The translations under genes and the position numbers were made by a program. A DNA stretch of 64,000 nt. Source: Taxillus chinensis. Taxonomy: Eukaryota > Streptophyta > Magnoliopsida > Santalales > Loranthaceae. This document shows, piece after piece, positions 11,252 through 24,059 of the stretch. Under the pieces are notes generated by a model. It was not told the origin of the DNA. It saw only the letters and a program-made list of their open reading frames with translations, and searched no databases. The stretch's first letter is position 1; each line of letters starts with the position of its first letter. The stretch covers positions 10,908,842 to 10,972,841 of the forward strand of contig CM042084.1 in assembly GCA_023512835.1 (NCBI GenBank), read 5' to 3'.

Positions 11252-11455
11252 GTGATGGGTCATTTTTTAAAACAAAACTAATAATAATAATAAGGGGATG
11301 GCCAAGGGTGACGGGTAGCTCCCCTTGATTCGACCCGGCTCCACAAGACCGCGATATAGCACATACCGCCAGGGGAAAGTGATATGCAGGATTCGACCTG
11401 AACCCGGTACCTACCAAGGAAACTTGAACCCGCCCCGAGGGGGCGTGATGGGTCA
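11252..11455 (-). mobile_element. SINE-like retroposon with target duplication
   Basis: A GC-rich block of about 180 bp (11263-11444) is bracketed by GTGATGGGTCA at 11252-11262 and 11445-11455; the match continues into T-runs with one mismatch. Read on the minus strand it ends in a (TTA)n-type tail followed by T/A-rich sequence. It also contains GGTCGAATCC and GGGTTCAAG, which resemble a tRNA-type B box. These features fit a tRNA-derived SINE. It lies 16-27 bases beyond the stop codon of the SAP/CCCH gene, inside its 3' UTR. The family name is unknown to me. Confidence 0.65.
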
Positions 11456-11470
11456 GTTTTGGCGATTCGT

Positions 11471-14400
11471 CTAATGCAAGTACTTGCAGTTGTCTCCATA
11501 GTAGCATCTTCCTCGAATGTAGTGCCGGCAAAGCTCTGCTTTTTGGTAACCTTGTCCATGTGCGCGACAAACCGAAGGATAATGATCGTTAATTGGCTGT
11601 CTTGGAGGGTGATTGTTCACGTTTGAACTTATCACCGGTTGCTTCTCATGTGGGCGAAAGCTTGATTGCCTATAACTTGCATTGAACGTATCAATTCCAC
11701 GATGACCGTTCACGTTTGCTAATGGCTGTCTTGGAGGGTGATTGTTCACGTATGAACTACTCGCAGGTTCCTCATAACGGCGGAAGCTTGACTGGCTATG
11801 ATTTGCATTTAACATATCACCACAACGATGCTGAGCCTTATGAGAGAAGTGTCCAATCTGATGATTCTGCTGTTTTTGGGTATGCAGTAGTTCAATTTGA
11901 TGCTTTTGTGGTTGAGCTGTGGGGGAAACACATGAGCTTAAACCGGGTTGAAACTTCGCCTTTCTAGGCTCTCTACAAAACAGATTGTAAGCATTAAAAT
12001 CACAAGGAGTTAGTTTTTGACGTAAACATGTCTACCCCAGTACCTAGCTGCCTTGAGATTCTTCCTATTTTCCTTTTCTTTGATCCGCACATCCCTGTTC
12101 GCCCGGGCAGATTTACCTCTGGAGTGCTTTTCTAGCAAAGCTTTCTCCCTTTCCTTTTCATCATCCCATATCTGCAGTTTCAGCCCACAAGGATAATCCA
12201 GCATGACATTAAGTAACTGATAACTAAAATTTCCTGTTCTTTGTTTATTTTTTGTGAAGAAGAGAGCTGATTTTGTTGGGCACTTACCTGCCTCAGAGTC
12301 TTTAACCTGTATAGGTTTCTTCCTTTTATAAGGAAGGGATGAAGTGGGGGGAAACGGTCTCTCCCCTTTGCTCCAGAGTACTTCAATCTGGTCACATTTC
12401 CCTAAATTATTATTGAAAACTAATAATAGTATACTGCAGTTTCAGATACTAGTGTTGAAGTATGACACTGAATTTTATATAAAATACATGATCGTCTACA
12501 AGCGATCCCAACTGATCTGAAACCAAGTTCTGTCCTAGCGTTAAACTTCGGGCACAAGTTTAAGGTCGTTTTGTTCCTTTTTCTGTAAATTACAAGGAAG
12601 TCACTGTGATCTTACAGTAAATGTATGTTGTTGCTTGGCAGAGCCATAACTTTCTTTAACAACGCGCCCTGCAACTGTCCTTGTACCAAGTGGTGGCCCA
12701 GAAGCACTTCGGGATGCTATGTTGAACCTGAGATGAGAAACCTCATAAGCAAGACGACCGAAATTGAGATACCGCCGGCTAAATTAAAACATTTAAGCAG
12801 TGCCAACTATTTTCCACCCTTGATTTGAGACTGAGATCGGATCACAACGAATTTCAAGGTTCCCATCAATCAAAATACCACACGTAAATGAAAATATATC
12901 AAACAAACCCTCGTCTGTGATACCACACATCAATGAAAATAGATCTAAACCCAGTCAACAGTGATATAAAAACCACAATTTTCCACTTGTCGAATTCATT
13001 AAAGAGCTTGTCAAAAGGCTTACATCTCGTATACTTTTTGTTCAAACAAAACCACATCTCCGGTGCACGCATCCCCTGCATTAAATGACACTCTTAAGAA
13101 GAAAGAAAACAATGCATCTAAGTGGACTGCATAAATATTCAAGGCAATAATTAACCGTAGAGCAACATGCAATGTTGTTGTTATTTTTAATCGTTGAGGT
13201 AAATCTTGCATAAAGTGCACAAAAACAATTTTTTTCTTTTACTGGAAAACAGAAATCAACCCCAGAGGAAAAACAAACAGGGATGCTTGCCTTTGCAGCT
13301 CCAAACAAAGCTGGATGCTGGATACTTCTTCTCTCCGCCGCCATTTATTACACTAGATTACAAAAAATAGCAAAGAGAAAAAAGGCATGTTAATAAATTA
13401 AAAGTCATTGTGCATTACAATTTACAAGAGAGAACGAAAAAAGTACTCTAAATGCTCCTTGATGCGCCGGATCAGGGTATCTTTGTTTCCTGTCAACCTC
13501 AAAGCATGCTTCCTTAAATAGATTTTGCATTGATCTAATTTCAGCTTATCCAGCTGACCAGCTGCAACCAAGTAATCACAGAAAACAGAAATCAAGTTGA
13601 CATCCTGTTTTTTTTTTCCAATCTGTATGTTTCAATCTTTAATCAGCTGTTGTGATCCCAGTAGCTGGGATATTCTTATCAATCAACAAGTTTCCTTTTG
13701 TTTTTTTGGGAGAATATTTGTAACAACAATTAATAATACTATTCCAACAATTCATTGCAGTAAAAAGGTAAAGTACGTTGTGATTCTGGACTTGGGAACT
13801 AAATTTCATATTTTAATAGATGTAACCAAAAGATCTATACAAATTTAAACAATAGTTTCTGAGTAAGAGAAGATATTCAATTCAACAATTTGAGCCCATA
13901 TTTTCAACAATAAAAGAAGAATCTCCGACTAACCTTTTATGATGCTTTGAACTTTATCAAACGTTTTTTTCACCTTTCTCATCAAGCTTAGGCACAGTCA
14001 CTTCACCTTGATCAAACATACAAAAATCCACTCCTTCGGTGGAACTCCATTTCGAAGTCCTAAATGAACCAATTAAAACCGCTCAATCAGATACAAAAAA
14101 ATAACTTTAAACCATCATGAAATACCCAAAGAACGAGAATTTTGCCCAAATCAGCTTGAAAACAAAAACCCTGATTAAAATCCTCCTTCGCAGACAAACC
14201 CCTTTCTCCGATCAAACTACGTTCCCACATTCCACGTAAATCAAATTAAGCCCACTCAATCAGATACAAAAAAATTTCCCTGAATCCCCGCAAAACCCTC
14301 TATGGATATCAAGAACCCTAATTAAGTTTTTACTGACCGGGACTTGGATTTATTATCAACCGAGAGATTCAAAAGGAGAGAGTTTGTTTCCTCGAGAATG

Positions 14401-14534
14401 TCGAACGTTGGATCGTTGTCTTCGTCGGAGGCATATTCCTCGGTGACAGACCCTTCAGATTCTGGGTGATCTAGTTCTCTTTCTTCTTGAATTCGATGAA
14501 ACCTTAGAGACGCACGCTTCTCAGAAATCGCCAT
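11471..14534 (-). CDS. SAP plus CCCH zinc-finger protein gene (C3H62-like), frameshift in exon 7
   Basis: Proposed exons (minus): 14534-14338, 13986-13934, 13561-13447, 13352-13291, 13075-13024, 12727-12616, 12387-12288, from 12171 to about 12027, and about 11967-11471. The N-terminus is acidic (DEDNDPTFDILEET). Exon 3 encodes a SAP domain (LKLDQCKIYLRKHALRL), a DNA/RNA-binding helix pair. Next come GDACTGDVVLFEQKVYEM and TVAGRVVKESYGSAKQQH, and a basic coiled segment. The last exon ends with one zinc finger, Cys-x7-Cys-x5-Cys-x3-His, four residues of which close the protein. Exons 1-6 total 591 nt and keep frame. Exon 7 is 100 nt instead of 99: an extra C in a six-C run separates IEVLWSKGERP from PPLHPFLIKGRN. 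Intron 4 has a GC donor. Either a disrupted gene or an assembly error; function is unproven. Confidence 0.62.
11595..11852 (-). repeat. 129-bp in-frame tandem duplication in last exon
   Basis: Two units with a 129-bp period (43 codons) encode the repeated pattern QSSFR-x-(Y/H)E followed by NNHPPRQP. The duplication lengthens the linker before the zinc finger without changing frame. Confidence 0.8.
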
Positions 14535-15689
14535 GGAATGAATGGAGCTGTGGATTGAGATTGAGGATGAAGAATGCTGAGTCGCCCCTACTTCCAGAGG
14601 TTATTTTATTATCTGCGTTGGTGGGAAACGATGTCAAGATAGCCGAGTGGAGATTCAAATATGGGCGGTTTTAAAAGGGGACAATGCCTGGTTGTTTGAA
14701 TTGATATGTGTACCTATAATTATAATTTTCACTTTAAACATCCATAGAAAAATGCTACATGACCCAAAAATATTTGTATAAATGTGGATGACTTTTTTAT
14801 ATTAATTATTATTATTCAAGGAAGCCAACGGGGAAATCAAATGCCAGAGACAAAGGTTTGCATCCTTGGTGTTGTGACATATGTAATATGTGTCTATATA
14901 TACACACACACATGCAGTGGAATAAAAAGTAAGGGAAACCAAATACAAGAACACATGAGAGTTTTATGTGAAATTTCAAAATGGGAGAAAACCATAAGGT
15001 ATTCACCTAAATCAACAAATCTACTATAAAAATGTTAAGTACACTTATAAAATTAAGACTTAGCTTCTTCTTTAATCAATAGCTACAACACTCTTTTGTT
15101 CTTGTCACTCCTCAATTTTCCTTATTTATATACTAGGGTATATATCTATTTCCACCTTCATGCCCAAAACATGCAAAAAAATCATATTATGTAAATCTTT
15201 GAGAAAACTAATGCCATATGCCCAATACGACATATGAAAAACCTTAATAACATAAATAAGGTCTTTACAAGGCTTTGCATTTTGAAACCAATACATCCAT
15301 TACAAAATCTATCAAAAAGCAATGCATGAGCAATAAATTAATGGTTATAAAAAAACAAGCTTATGCTTATAAATGGGTTTAAGTGCTTATAAATTTAGTC
15401 AAACAAGTTCTAAGTCACCTTAATATATTGGATTAAAGAGTTTTTCTTTCATCGTCAAGTGACATACTGATTAATTTAGTACTTTATAATGTCAAAATGA
15501 CTTTTTCCACGATCCGAAACAAATATTCTTTTTTTTTTTGCTTTCTGATTATTCTTTTAGTTTTGATACTCTAAATTTATAGTGCGGTTAAAGAGTACGA
15601 AAACTTTAATGTTGTTGACTTCTATTTGTTTATGGTGTACGTAGTTGGACTTTAGGATAAAAATTTAAAACAAAAAATTGGGATTTGAT
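14535..15689. other. Upstream of SAP/CCCH gene; non-genic
   Basis: Probable promoter and leader of the minus-strand gene near 14535-14700, then AT-rich sequence without a supportable gene. Confidence 0.5.
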
Positions 15690-15885
15690 TTTTAATTTCA
15701 ATTCACATATATGAAAGAAAACAACAATGGGGAGGTCTTAATGAACTTCTATTAAACATGTGGCTCTTAATGAAACATGGCTCACATACATTTTCAATTC
15801 AACTCATAGCTCTTAATGAAACATTATTTCGCGTGTGTGTGTATATATAAGCCACTGTAAGTCATGGGCTATGGCAATTCATTGT

Positions 15886-15927
<42 letters not shown>

Positions 15928-15930
15928 TTT
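15690..15930. repeat. Dispersed repeat with (AT)n/(CA)n
   Basis: The segment around GGGGAGGTCTTAATGAACTT recurs at about 31290-31440. It ends in a TATATA/CACACA microsatellite (15885-15927), and a similar GTGTGTATATA tract accompanies the other copy and 34410-34440. Confidence 0.75.
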
Positions 15931-15984
15931 TTGATACATGTAAGTCACTTTCTTTTTAAAAAAATCAACTGTCAACCACAACAG

Positions 15985-16310
15985 TTAAGTCTCAGGAGTT
16001 GGGCACGACGCCCTATGAAGCCGACACCTTTCCAGGTAGGGCCTGTTCTCACACGGGATACGCCTCTGGAGCCTCGATAGTGTTGGTAGATGCCGGCTCT
16101 ATCCCGTGCGGATTCCGGCGGGGCCTGATTCTCGGCGCCCCAATAAGGCACTGGACCTTTCACTCCCACAACTAGACTTTTCACCGGGAGAATTCCCCGG
16201 AGTATGGGTGTCCTTGCACCTGTCGGTACCCAGCACACCGGTGCTTGCACCTCTGTGGGCATGCAGCCTTGGCTGTAAGTGCCAGGTAAAGGGAGCTTGC
16301 TCTTGATGCC
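15985..16310. other. GC-rich island of unknown origin
   Basis: About 320 bases of clearly GC-richer sequence within AT-rich DNA, open for 96 codons on the minus strand (15972-16262). It contains short palindromes such as CCGGGAGAATTCCCCGG. No recognised protein, no tRNA or rRNA match, and no obvious target duplication. It could be a fragment of a retroelement. Confidence 0.35.
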
Positions 16311-16474
16311 TCTGGTTTGCCCCTTGGCCTACCTATACTCTAGTTTAGGAAACTAAGGAAACCTATAAACAACCCCAATTTCAATTTCTTTTACTCAATT
16401 TCATCCATCCAATCCAATTTTGTATAGGTAATAAAATTTTATTAAAAACCAAGTACACAAATTCATATTTTAGC

Positions 16475-16509
<35 letters not shown>

Positions 16510-18953
16510 GATACAAACAACCCAAAATCAAGCAGAATTCTGATCAAATCAACCAAAACCATCATTTCATATTATTATACTCAAATATGAGAAAGAGTGT
16601 TTTTCGATTTATTATTATTAATTTATTTTAAATTAAGTTATATAGCTAATGTGACATAAGCACACCGGATGGCAATGTACGAGCATTGGATAAATATTTT
16701 TAGCTAAAAGAATTAGTGGAATCACAATATTGTAATATCTTTTCAAAAACACATCACATTGCACCAATTACCAATCCGGTTCGAATACGAGTGCTCCATA
16801 GCTTTTTTGAAAGACAATAAAAGCCGATCAATATATAATTTTATATCTAAAAAATTCATTCTGTCCAGCCAACGCCAAACGCGTTACGCGCCCTTAGATT
16901 AAATGGCCCGTTGCCCTATCGATTTTAGAGTCGAACATTTATTCCCATTGTGAACGAGCATTTTTTAGGACAAAATTTGTCTGGGTTTACTTTGATGTTC
17001 CAAAAAAATTGAATTGCTTGACACTCCAAGAAATGGATTTTTTTTGTGGAGGCAGAGATTGATCAGGAAGAGAAAGCTTTTGATGAAGTTCAAAACATCA
17101 TACGAGGTTGGTCCGAGATTCTTGTTTAAGGTTGTGCTTCCTTAAATTAAATCGTAGGAAATAATATTGCTGGTTGGTCATTCATATGAGTGTCTTCATA
17201 AAATAAAATATTGTTGATTGTTATGAGACCCATAACCCATCTGTTCGATCCATATAATCAGAGTTTGAAGAAACCCTAATCATTAATCATAATGAAGTTG
17301 TGAAATTTGAAAAAGAATGAGAAAAAAATTGCAGAATATACACCTTATGCTTGTGGTCTGTGTTTATTTGGTGGCAGCTGGTCAGCTGGAAACACTGAAA
17401 GTGGATCAATGCAAAATTTATCTTAGGAAACATGGTCTGAGGTTGGCCGGCAGAAAAGATACTATGATCCAGCGCATCCAGGAGCATTTAGAGTATTTCG
17501 TTCTATTCTGTCGTATTAGCACCGTGACTTTGCAGGAATATGTGGTTCTATGCGATATATTGATTTAAAATTTTCTCACTAGTACTATTCGTTGTAATCC
17601 AGTGTTGCGCATGGTGGCGGACAGAGAAAGTACCCAAAATCTAGCTTTGTTATGAACTGCAAAGGCAAGCATCCCACTTTTTCTTTTCTTTTTTTTCCTT
17701 TAGGGGTTGATTTCTGTTCTCCTGTAAAAAAGAAAAGAAAAAAAGAAATGATTTTCTTCCCTTTGTTCAAAATTTAACATAAAGGTAAAAGACCCAGAAA
17801 AATATAATCATCCGAATTTGCTCTTCACTCCTAATCACACGTGGTTTTGATGTACACTATTCCTCAGATAATTTTCTTTTTTACCACTCAGGGTATTCTG
17901 TTTCATGCAGGGGATGCATGTACTGGAGATGTTGTTCTGTTTGAACAAAAAGTTTATAACAAGTAAGCTGTTTCACAGAGGAATTTGAGTTTAAGAACTG
18001 TGTGTTATTAGAAGGTTTATTTGGTGTGGTTTGTCTGCTGGTTAAGGCTTTCTTTCCTTCGTTTAATCATTTATAGTATCTTAATTGATGGGAACTTGTT
18101 CCGATCCAAGTCTCCCTAAACAAGGTCAATAGTCAACACTGTTTTATTGTTGTTTTTAACAAGACTGACACTCGATTTCTGCCTGTCTTGCTTATGAGGT
18201 TTCTCAGGTTCAACCTAGCATCCCGGAGTGCTAATGGCCCCCCCTTTTGGTAAAAGGATAGTTGCGGGGCGCATTGTTAAGGAAAGTTATGGTTCTGCCA
18301 AGCAACAGCATACATTTACAGTAAGCTGACAATTATATCCATCTAATTTGCAGAGGGTGCAAACCAAGCTAAAAGGGAGCAGAATCTCACTCTAGAAATA
18401 TTATAATTTCCCAAGTAATTTTGTTATTAATGAAAAAATTCCCATGTATTCTAGAATTAAGCTGCCAACTAATCTGGCTCTGCATTACAACATTGGAGTA
18501 GCTTGCTTTGTTCAACAGAAACTCCTTTCTTTTTTCTATTTCACCTTAAAATGTTTGTGAAAGCAACCTGATTCAGCAAAATAGATATTCCGTTGAACAT
18601 TTGGTGCTTTGTGCTTTTGACCATCTCATAGTGATCAATTGGTAATTCCAGTGGATGATCATATACTTTCAATAAATTCATGCGTCCACATGTAGTGTCT
18701 GAAACCTGGTACATACTATTTATTTATATCTTAATAAAATTGTAAGGGTAATGTGATTTTAGATTGAAGTGCTCTGGAGCAAAGGAAAGAGACCGTTTCC
18801 CCCCACTTCATCCACTCCTCATAAAGGGTAGAAACTTATACAGGTTAAGGACAATGAGGCAGGTCTGTACGTGGTAGACAAAATCAATTCTCTTCTTAGT
18901 TATCTATATGTTGCTTCATCTCATTCTGGATGATTCTTGTGCTAAAAGGGCAG

Positions 18954-19751
18954 AGGTGGGATGATGAAGAGGAAAGGAAGAAAGCTTTGCTAGAAAAGCA
19001 TTCTAGAGGTTCTTCTGCTCGAGCTAATAGGGATGAACGAGCTAAAGAAAAGCAAACCAAAAAGAATCTTAAGGCAGTTAGGTATTATGGCACCCAAGTT
19101 CACATTAAAAGAAAAAGGCGTTCTTAAGCTTTAGATACCTGAAATATGAATCTTCTATATCTTCATGCTTTACCCATGATCAATGCTTTACCTATTTTGT
19201 AGGGTGTCTAGAAAGGTTAATACAGATTCCCATCAACCTTCCCTGAACTCAATGAGGTTAGGTATGTCAATTTTTCCAGAGAAGCCTGCAGCTTAATCGC
19301 AAAAAAACATTGAAATGGACTGCTACGCTCCCCAAAAGAACATAATTGTCAGATTCAAAGAGAGAATCAAGCTCTCTATGCTTCTGAAGAAAGCATTCAG
19401 AACCCATTGTTCCCAGACAAGCATTATACTTCCTTAGTGTTCCTAGACAAGCCTGACTACTATAGTAGCTCTGAATTATCTCTGATTGTTCAGCATCTTG
19501 TAGGTGATGCATTTGATGAAGGTCATAGGCAGTCTAATTTCCAGTCATATCAGATGCAACCTGTGCTGAAAGGGCAGAGGTGGGATGATGAAGAGGAAAG
19601 GAAGAAAGCTTTTCTAGAAAAGCATTCTAGAGGTTCTTTTGCTCAAGCCAATAGGAATGGACGAGCTAAAGAAAAGCAAACCAAAAAGAATAGTAAGGCA
19701 GCTAGGTATTATGGCACACAAGTTCACATTAAAAGAAAAAGGCGTTCTTAA
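18954..19751 (+). repeat. 624-bp tandem duplication around exon 8
   Basis: The exon encoding RWDDEEERKKA...KEKQTKKN and its downstream flank are repeated with a period of 624 bases (18954 and 19578). The flank also recurs again, interrupted, to about 20580. Confidence 0.85.
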
Positions 19752-20044
19752 GCTTCCTGAAATATGAATCTCCTATATCTTCATGCTTTACCCATGATCA
19801 ATGCTTTACCTATTTTGTAGGGTGTCTAGAAAGGTTAAAACAGATTCCCAACAACCTTCCCTGTACTCAATGAAGTCAGGTATGTCAATTTTCCAGAGAA
19901 GCCTACAGCTTAATCACAAAAAAACATGGAAATGGACTGCTGCACTCCCCAAAAGAGCATAATTTGTCAGATTCGAAGAGAGTGAGTTCTCTATGCTTCT
20001 GAAGAAAGCATTCAGAACCTATTGTGCCCAGACAAACATTATCA

Positions 20045-20445
20045 GCCCGTTTGATACAATGCAATTTTCAGATTGTTTTTTTAAATTGGTGGATTCGGTG
20101 TGAGCTTATTTTAATTTAATAATAATATAAATTTAAATTTTGTTTTCAAAAATACTGTGGGTCCCATAGATGTTTTTAAAACTGCTTTTTAATTGTTTTC
20201 TGTTTTCTAATTTAAACTCAATTTTGTTTGGAGAGTTAAATAATTTTTAATTTTTAATTTTTTTCTATTTTATAACTTGGGTTCATCAAATATTAAAAAA
20301 ATAGACTCAATTTTAAAAAATACATACTATTTTGAAAACATATTTTCTCTACTATCAAACATAAATTATTTTTAAATTATAATTCAATACGAATTCTAAC
20401 ATAATACAAAAATCAAAATTCATACCAAACATACTATACTTTTCA
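20045..20445. mobile_element. Candidate MITE in duplicated flank
   Basis: Comparison with 19425-19440 shows extra sequence beginning GCCCGTTTGATACAATGC and ending near CATACCAAACATAC. The ends are loosely inverted (GTTTGRTA). The AT-rich interior has no coding capacity. The target duplication is unclear, so this is tentative. Confidence 0.4.
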
Positions 20446-22806
20446 AGTATTACTAGACAAGCCCGACTACTATACTAGCTCCAAATACTTATCTTAGATT
20501 GTTCAGCATCTTGTAGGTGATGCATTCGATGCAGGTCATAGGCAGTCTAATTTCCGGTCATACTAGATGCAACCCGTGAAGAGATCAAACTTCAAAGAAA
20601 ATAGATCATCAAAGTGGAGTTCTCCAAGTCAGTAGAAAACGTTAACCATTTTCCATCAATATGGAAAGGCCAGAGACAGGATCATTATCTTTCGTCTATG
20701 ACTTCCTTATATTCAAGATCAGGCTATGAGTCATTAGATATGATTCATTACACTCCCATTGATCCTGTGTGTGGATCGGGTCACTAGAAGCCGAAGCTTT
20801 GTTGGGACTACACGCATGGAAGATGCTACTATGGAGATGACTTAAGGTATTTGCACTAGTAGAATGAGGATTGAGCAGTTTCATAAAAGGGAGTGGCATA
20901 GTGATAGCATGCAAGTTTTAAGATGTACAAATCCAAGGTTTTGAATGTGGTATCATGAATTGGCTTTTTGGCATCATGTCTTGTTTGGCCTTTTTAAGTT
21001 TCTGTTCTTGTGGCCCATGTTGCCTATCTCCAATGTTTTGTAATGACTGCAACCATATTTCCTATTTCTGTTGTATGGTAACCTTCAATTTGTGAGTTCT
21101 AGTATCTATTTGGTCACAGGTCTATTCCCTGAGATGCAACTGTGATGGATTTTTTTAAAATTATACTCATTACTGGTATGCCATTCCGTGATAATTGGAA
21201 TTTCAATGGAGATACTATCTGTAAATCCAAACATTGTGTTTCAACCCTTGTTTAAAATATGGTTGTACAAACATTTGACCTCTTTCTAGCATCACTGTCT
21301 CTCGTATTGATGATAAAAATTACATTTGTAATTTGAATAATTATAAATGTTTCCAAGACATCTACCACTGCTATTTTGACCATATGCCCTCATGTATATT
21401 TTCTATTTTTATTTTAAAATATATAATCCTACTGCTCTTAAGGATTCCAACCATTAATTTTTATTATGTGTCAGGATCGTCTATGGTTATTTTTATTATG
21501 TAATTTTTTTTTAAAAATATTAAAATTGCTTAGTTTTGGTTTACTGTTATGTACAATTGTTGTAGAGGATGTGAACTCCTTTATTATCATCTAGCTTTAA
21601 TACATTGGCAACTAATGAAATTTTCCTTAACCATTACATCTTTTGCCACCGACATTATTGATGGATTTTACCATTTGAAAGTATTGTCGTTCTTGCCTTA
21701 AATACATGGCAAGTGAACAAACTAGAGATGGATCTCTCATTTATGAAAATGATGTTTTTGTACTCCTTAACATCACAGCTATTAATGGAGTGATACTTTC
21801 CTTTAATTGTTTTCAAAAGTGGTTGATATTGTTTATGTGCCTTTTCAATGCATATGAAACTTGTTTTATATAATGAATTTGTCTAGTAGTACAAAACAAG
21901 ATATGAAATTAGGTGGACAAATTATTAAGACTTCATGCAACCTAATTATACGAAAGAAACACCCAAAAAAGATGAAGTTCAATATTGATTGTACAAGGCA
22001 CATAAATCTCATCAGTCCTAGGTTGAGAAACAATTATGATTTCTCTTAACCATTACATCTTTTACACAAAAAAGAAAAAAAATACTGTAGTCTAAGGTTT
22101 CCTCCCCTTATCTCACAAAACTCAAGGATATAATTCATAAGATAACACAAACTATCCAACGTAACTTATGCTTGAAACTCCATTGTATTATGATGATATG
22201 GAGCATCTGCAAGTCTAGTGTCTCCCAAAGGATTTGGATCGGATATCTCACCTAGCTGTGGCATATGTTTTACTAGCTGATCTATCCAGCGAGAACCCAT
22301 TACATCTTTTACAGGAGGACTTGACTAATGAATTTTATCATTTTAAAGTGTTATCCTCCTCACCATAAATGTAAAGGAATAGATCTCTCGGCGGTTAGCA
22401 GAAGCCAACTTCTCTGCCCAGTCGGTGAAAACGGTTAGAATTCACTTTAAGTATTCTAATGGTTCTTCATATTAATCATTTCTAAAACTTGTGTGTAATA
22501 TTTGAATTTGTTGTGCTAAAATAAGAATAAAATTTTACTATAGCCTTTGTGTCGGTGTTTGATGGGAGGGTAAAAATGTGGAGTATTTTTTTTTTTGGTA
22601 AAATCATCAATTTTACTTTTGAATTGTACCACAAAGATTAATTCTGCCATTAAATTTTTTTCTTTTCTTTTTTTCAATTCTAACCCTTGCTCTCTCATGC
22701 GAATCAATTTTGGCCCTTAGTTACAAATCCTTAACGTATTGATGATGAGTTCGTTAATTATTTTAAACATGCTAGTGTGGTATTAAAAAAATAAGTAAAA
22801 TTAATG

Positions 22807-22839
<33 letters not shown>

Positions 22840-23659
22840 AATAAATTGAAAATTGAAAGGTAGAGGGTAATTAATGGAATTGATTTTTTGAGAGATTAAC
22901 GGAACCTTATTAACTTAAAAACAATCATTTAATATGATAAGAAAATGATACCAATACCCTTTCTAATTAACATACTCACCCAATTATTCCTTCTCTCTGC
23001 CGCGTCTTTGGCACCGATTATTTTCACAGATGACATTGACATCCTCATCCCATCCCCTTCCCTTGCTTCTTTTCCTTCATTTTCTTCTTCCCCCTTTAAA
23101 AATATAATTTTCTATACATTAGATTCTTCAAGCTGTAAAATTTAAAAATTAAAAATAAAATTGCTACAGTGAATCTCTAGTTATATTTAGAGATTCACTA
23201 TTTATACTTTAAATTGCATTTTTCTCTTTACATCATGATATTTAACATTTTTTTCTCTACATTTGATAATTTAATTATTTAAAGTATATTATAGAGATAG
23301 AAATAGAGAACCTGATGTATGTAAATTTTTAAATATCTCTAAAATTTTACTGTACATCTTCTAAAATAGAGATGAAAAAAATGAAACTAGTGTGAATGCT
23401 CTTAGCAATTGGACTCCTCCCCCTTCCCACATCATCGAACAGAAAAAGTTAGAATCTTAGTTTTAAATTTTGAAGTTGAATTCGTAATACGTAATACAAA
23501 CGACAAAATATTAAGACATTGATTGTTTGATATTTAATAGACGAACAAAAATATAAAGTGCATAACCCATGATTTGAACTGCATAATCTACCCCTTTAAA
23601 TTAAATCAGAGTTCATCATGTATGTATCAAACAAAATGATATATATAGTTCGATATATC

Positions 23660-23900
23660 TTTTGCAATGTTCTATTCAAATTATTCGAACATATTACTAA
23701 TGTTATATGATAGTTATTTGAACATGTTAATAACATTTTATGACTTCCATTTGAACAATATAATAATATTCTATGAAAGTAATTCGAACATATGGTTTAT
23801 ATTCTATATTGGGTTTTCGAACAAATGTTTTCTGTGCTATGATTGGTATTTGAACAAATATATTTTTGTTCTCGCATACTTAATAATATTCTAATTTGTC
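23660..23900. repeat. Degenerate tandem repeat (about 45-50 bp)
   Basis: Five or so diverged units of the form TATGA-x-TT-x-TTTGAACA with a 45-50 bp spacing. Related TTCGAA words recur at 24510-24650 in reverse, which might mark subterminal repeats of one mobile element. Confidence 0.5.
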
Positions 23901-24059
23901 TATTGGGTATAACATAGTGCACAATAAGTCATTGGTAACTGTTTTGTTCAGCCAAAAACGTGATGAGGCTAGACTTGCCGAGGGCGTCGATAAGGGTGCC
24001 TAGCACATGTAAGATACTTGGTAGAAGGACAACATCTATATTAGGCGTATACGTCATCA

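Larger units (their letters stand above)
17056..20859 (+). pseudogene. SAP/CCCH gene copy on plus strand, disrupted
   Basis: Exons homologous to the minus-strand gene: 17056-17106, 17378-17492 (SAP: LKVDQCKIYLRKHGLRLAG), 17603-17664, 17911-17962, 18208-18320, 18763-18862, 18954-19127, a duplicate of that exon at 19578-19751, and the zinc-finger end at 20800-20859. No counterpart of the first exon is visible. Exon 6 is 113 nt instead of 112, with a frameshift in a C-run and a following TAA. Exon 7 has the same 100-nt frameshift as the minus copy. The zinc finger reads CYYGDDLRYLH: the third Cys is replaced by Leu, so zinc binding is lost. The GC donor at 17665 is retained. A clear pseudogene. 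Confidence 0.85.

Noticed and set aside
11263..11444. A functional tRNA gene in the GC-rich block
   Set aside because: Only B-box-like words are visible; no cloverleaf with a credible anticodon arm could be drawn, and flanking duplications indicate a retroposed element.
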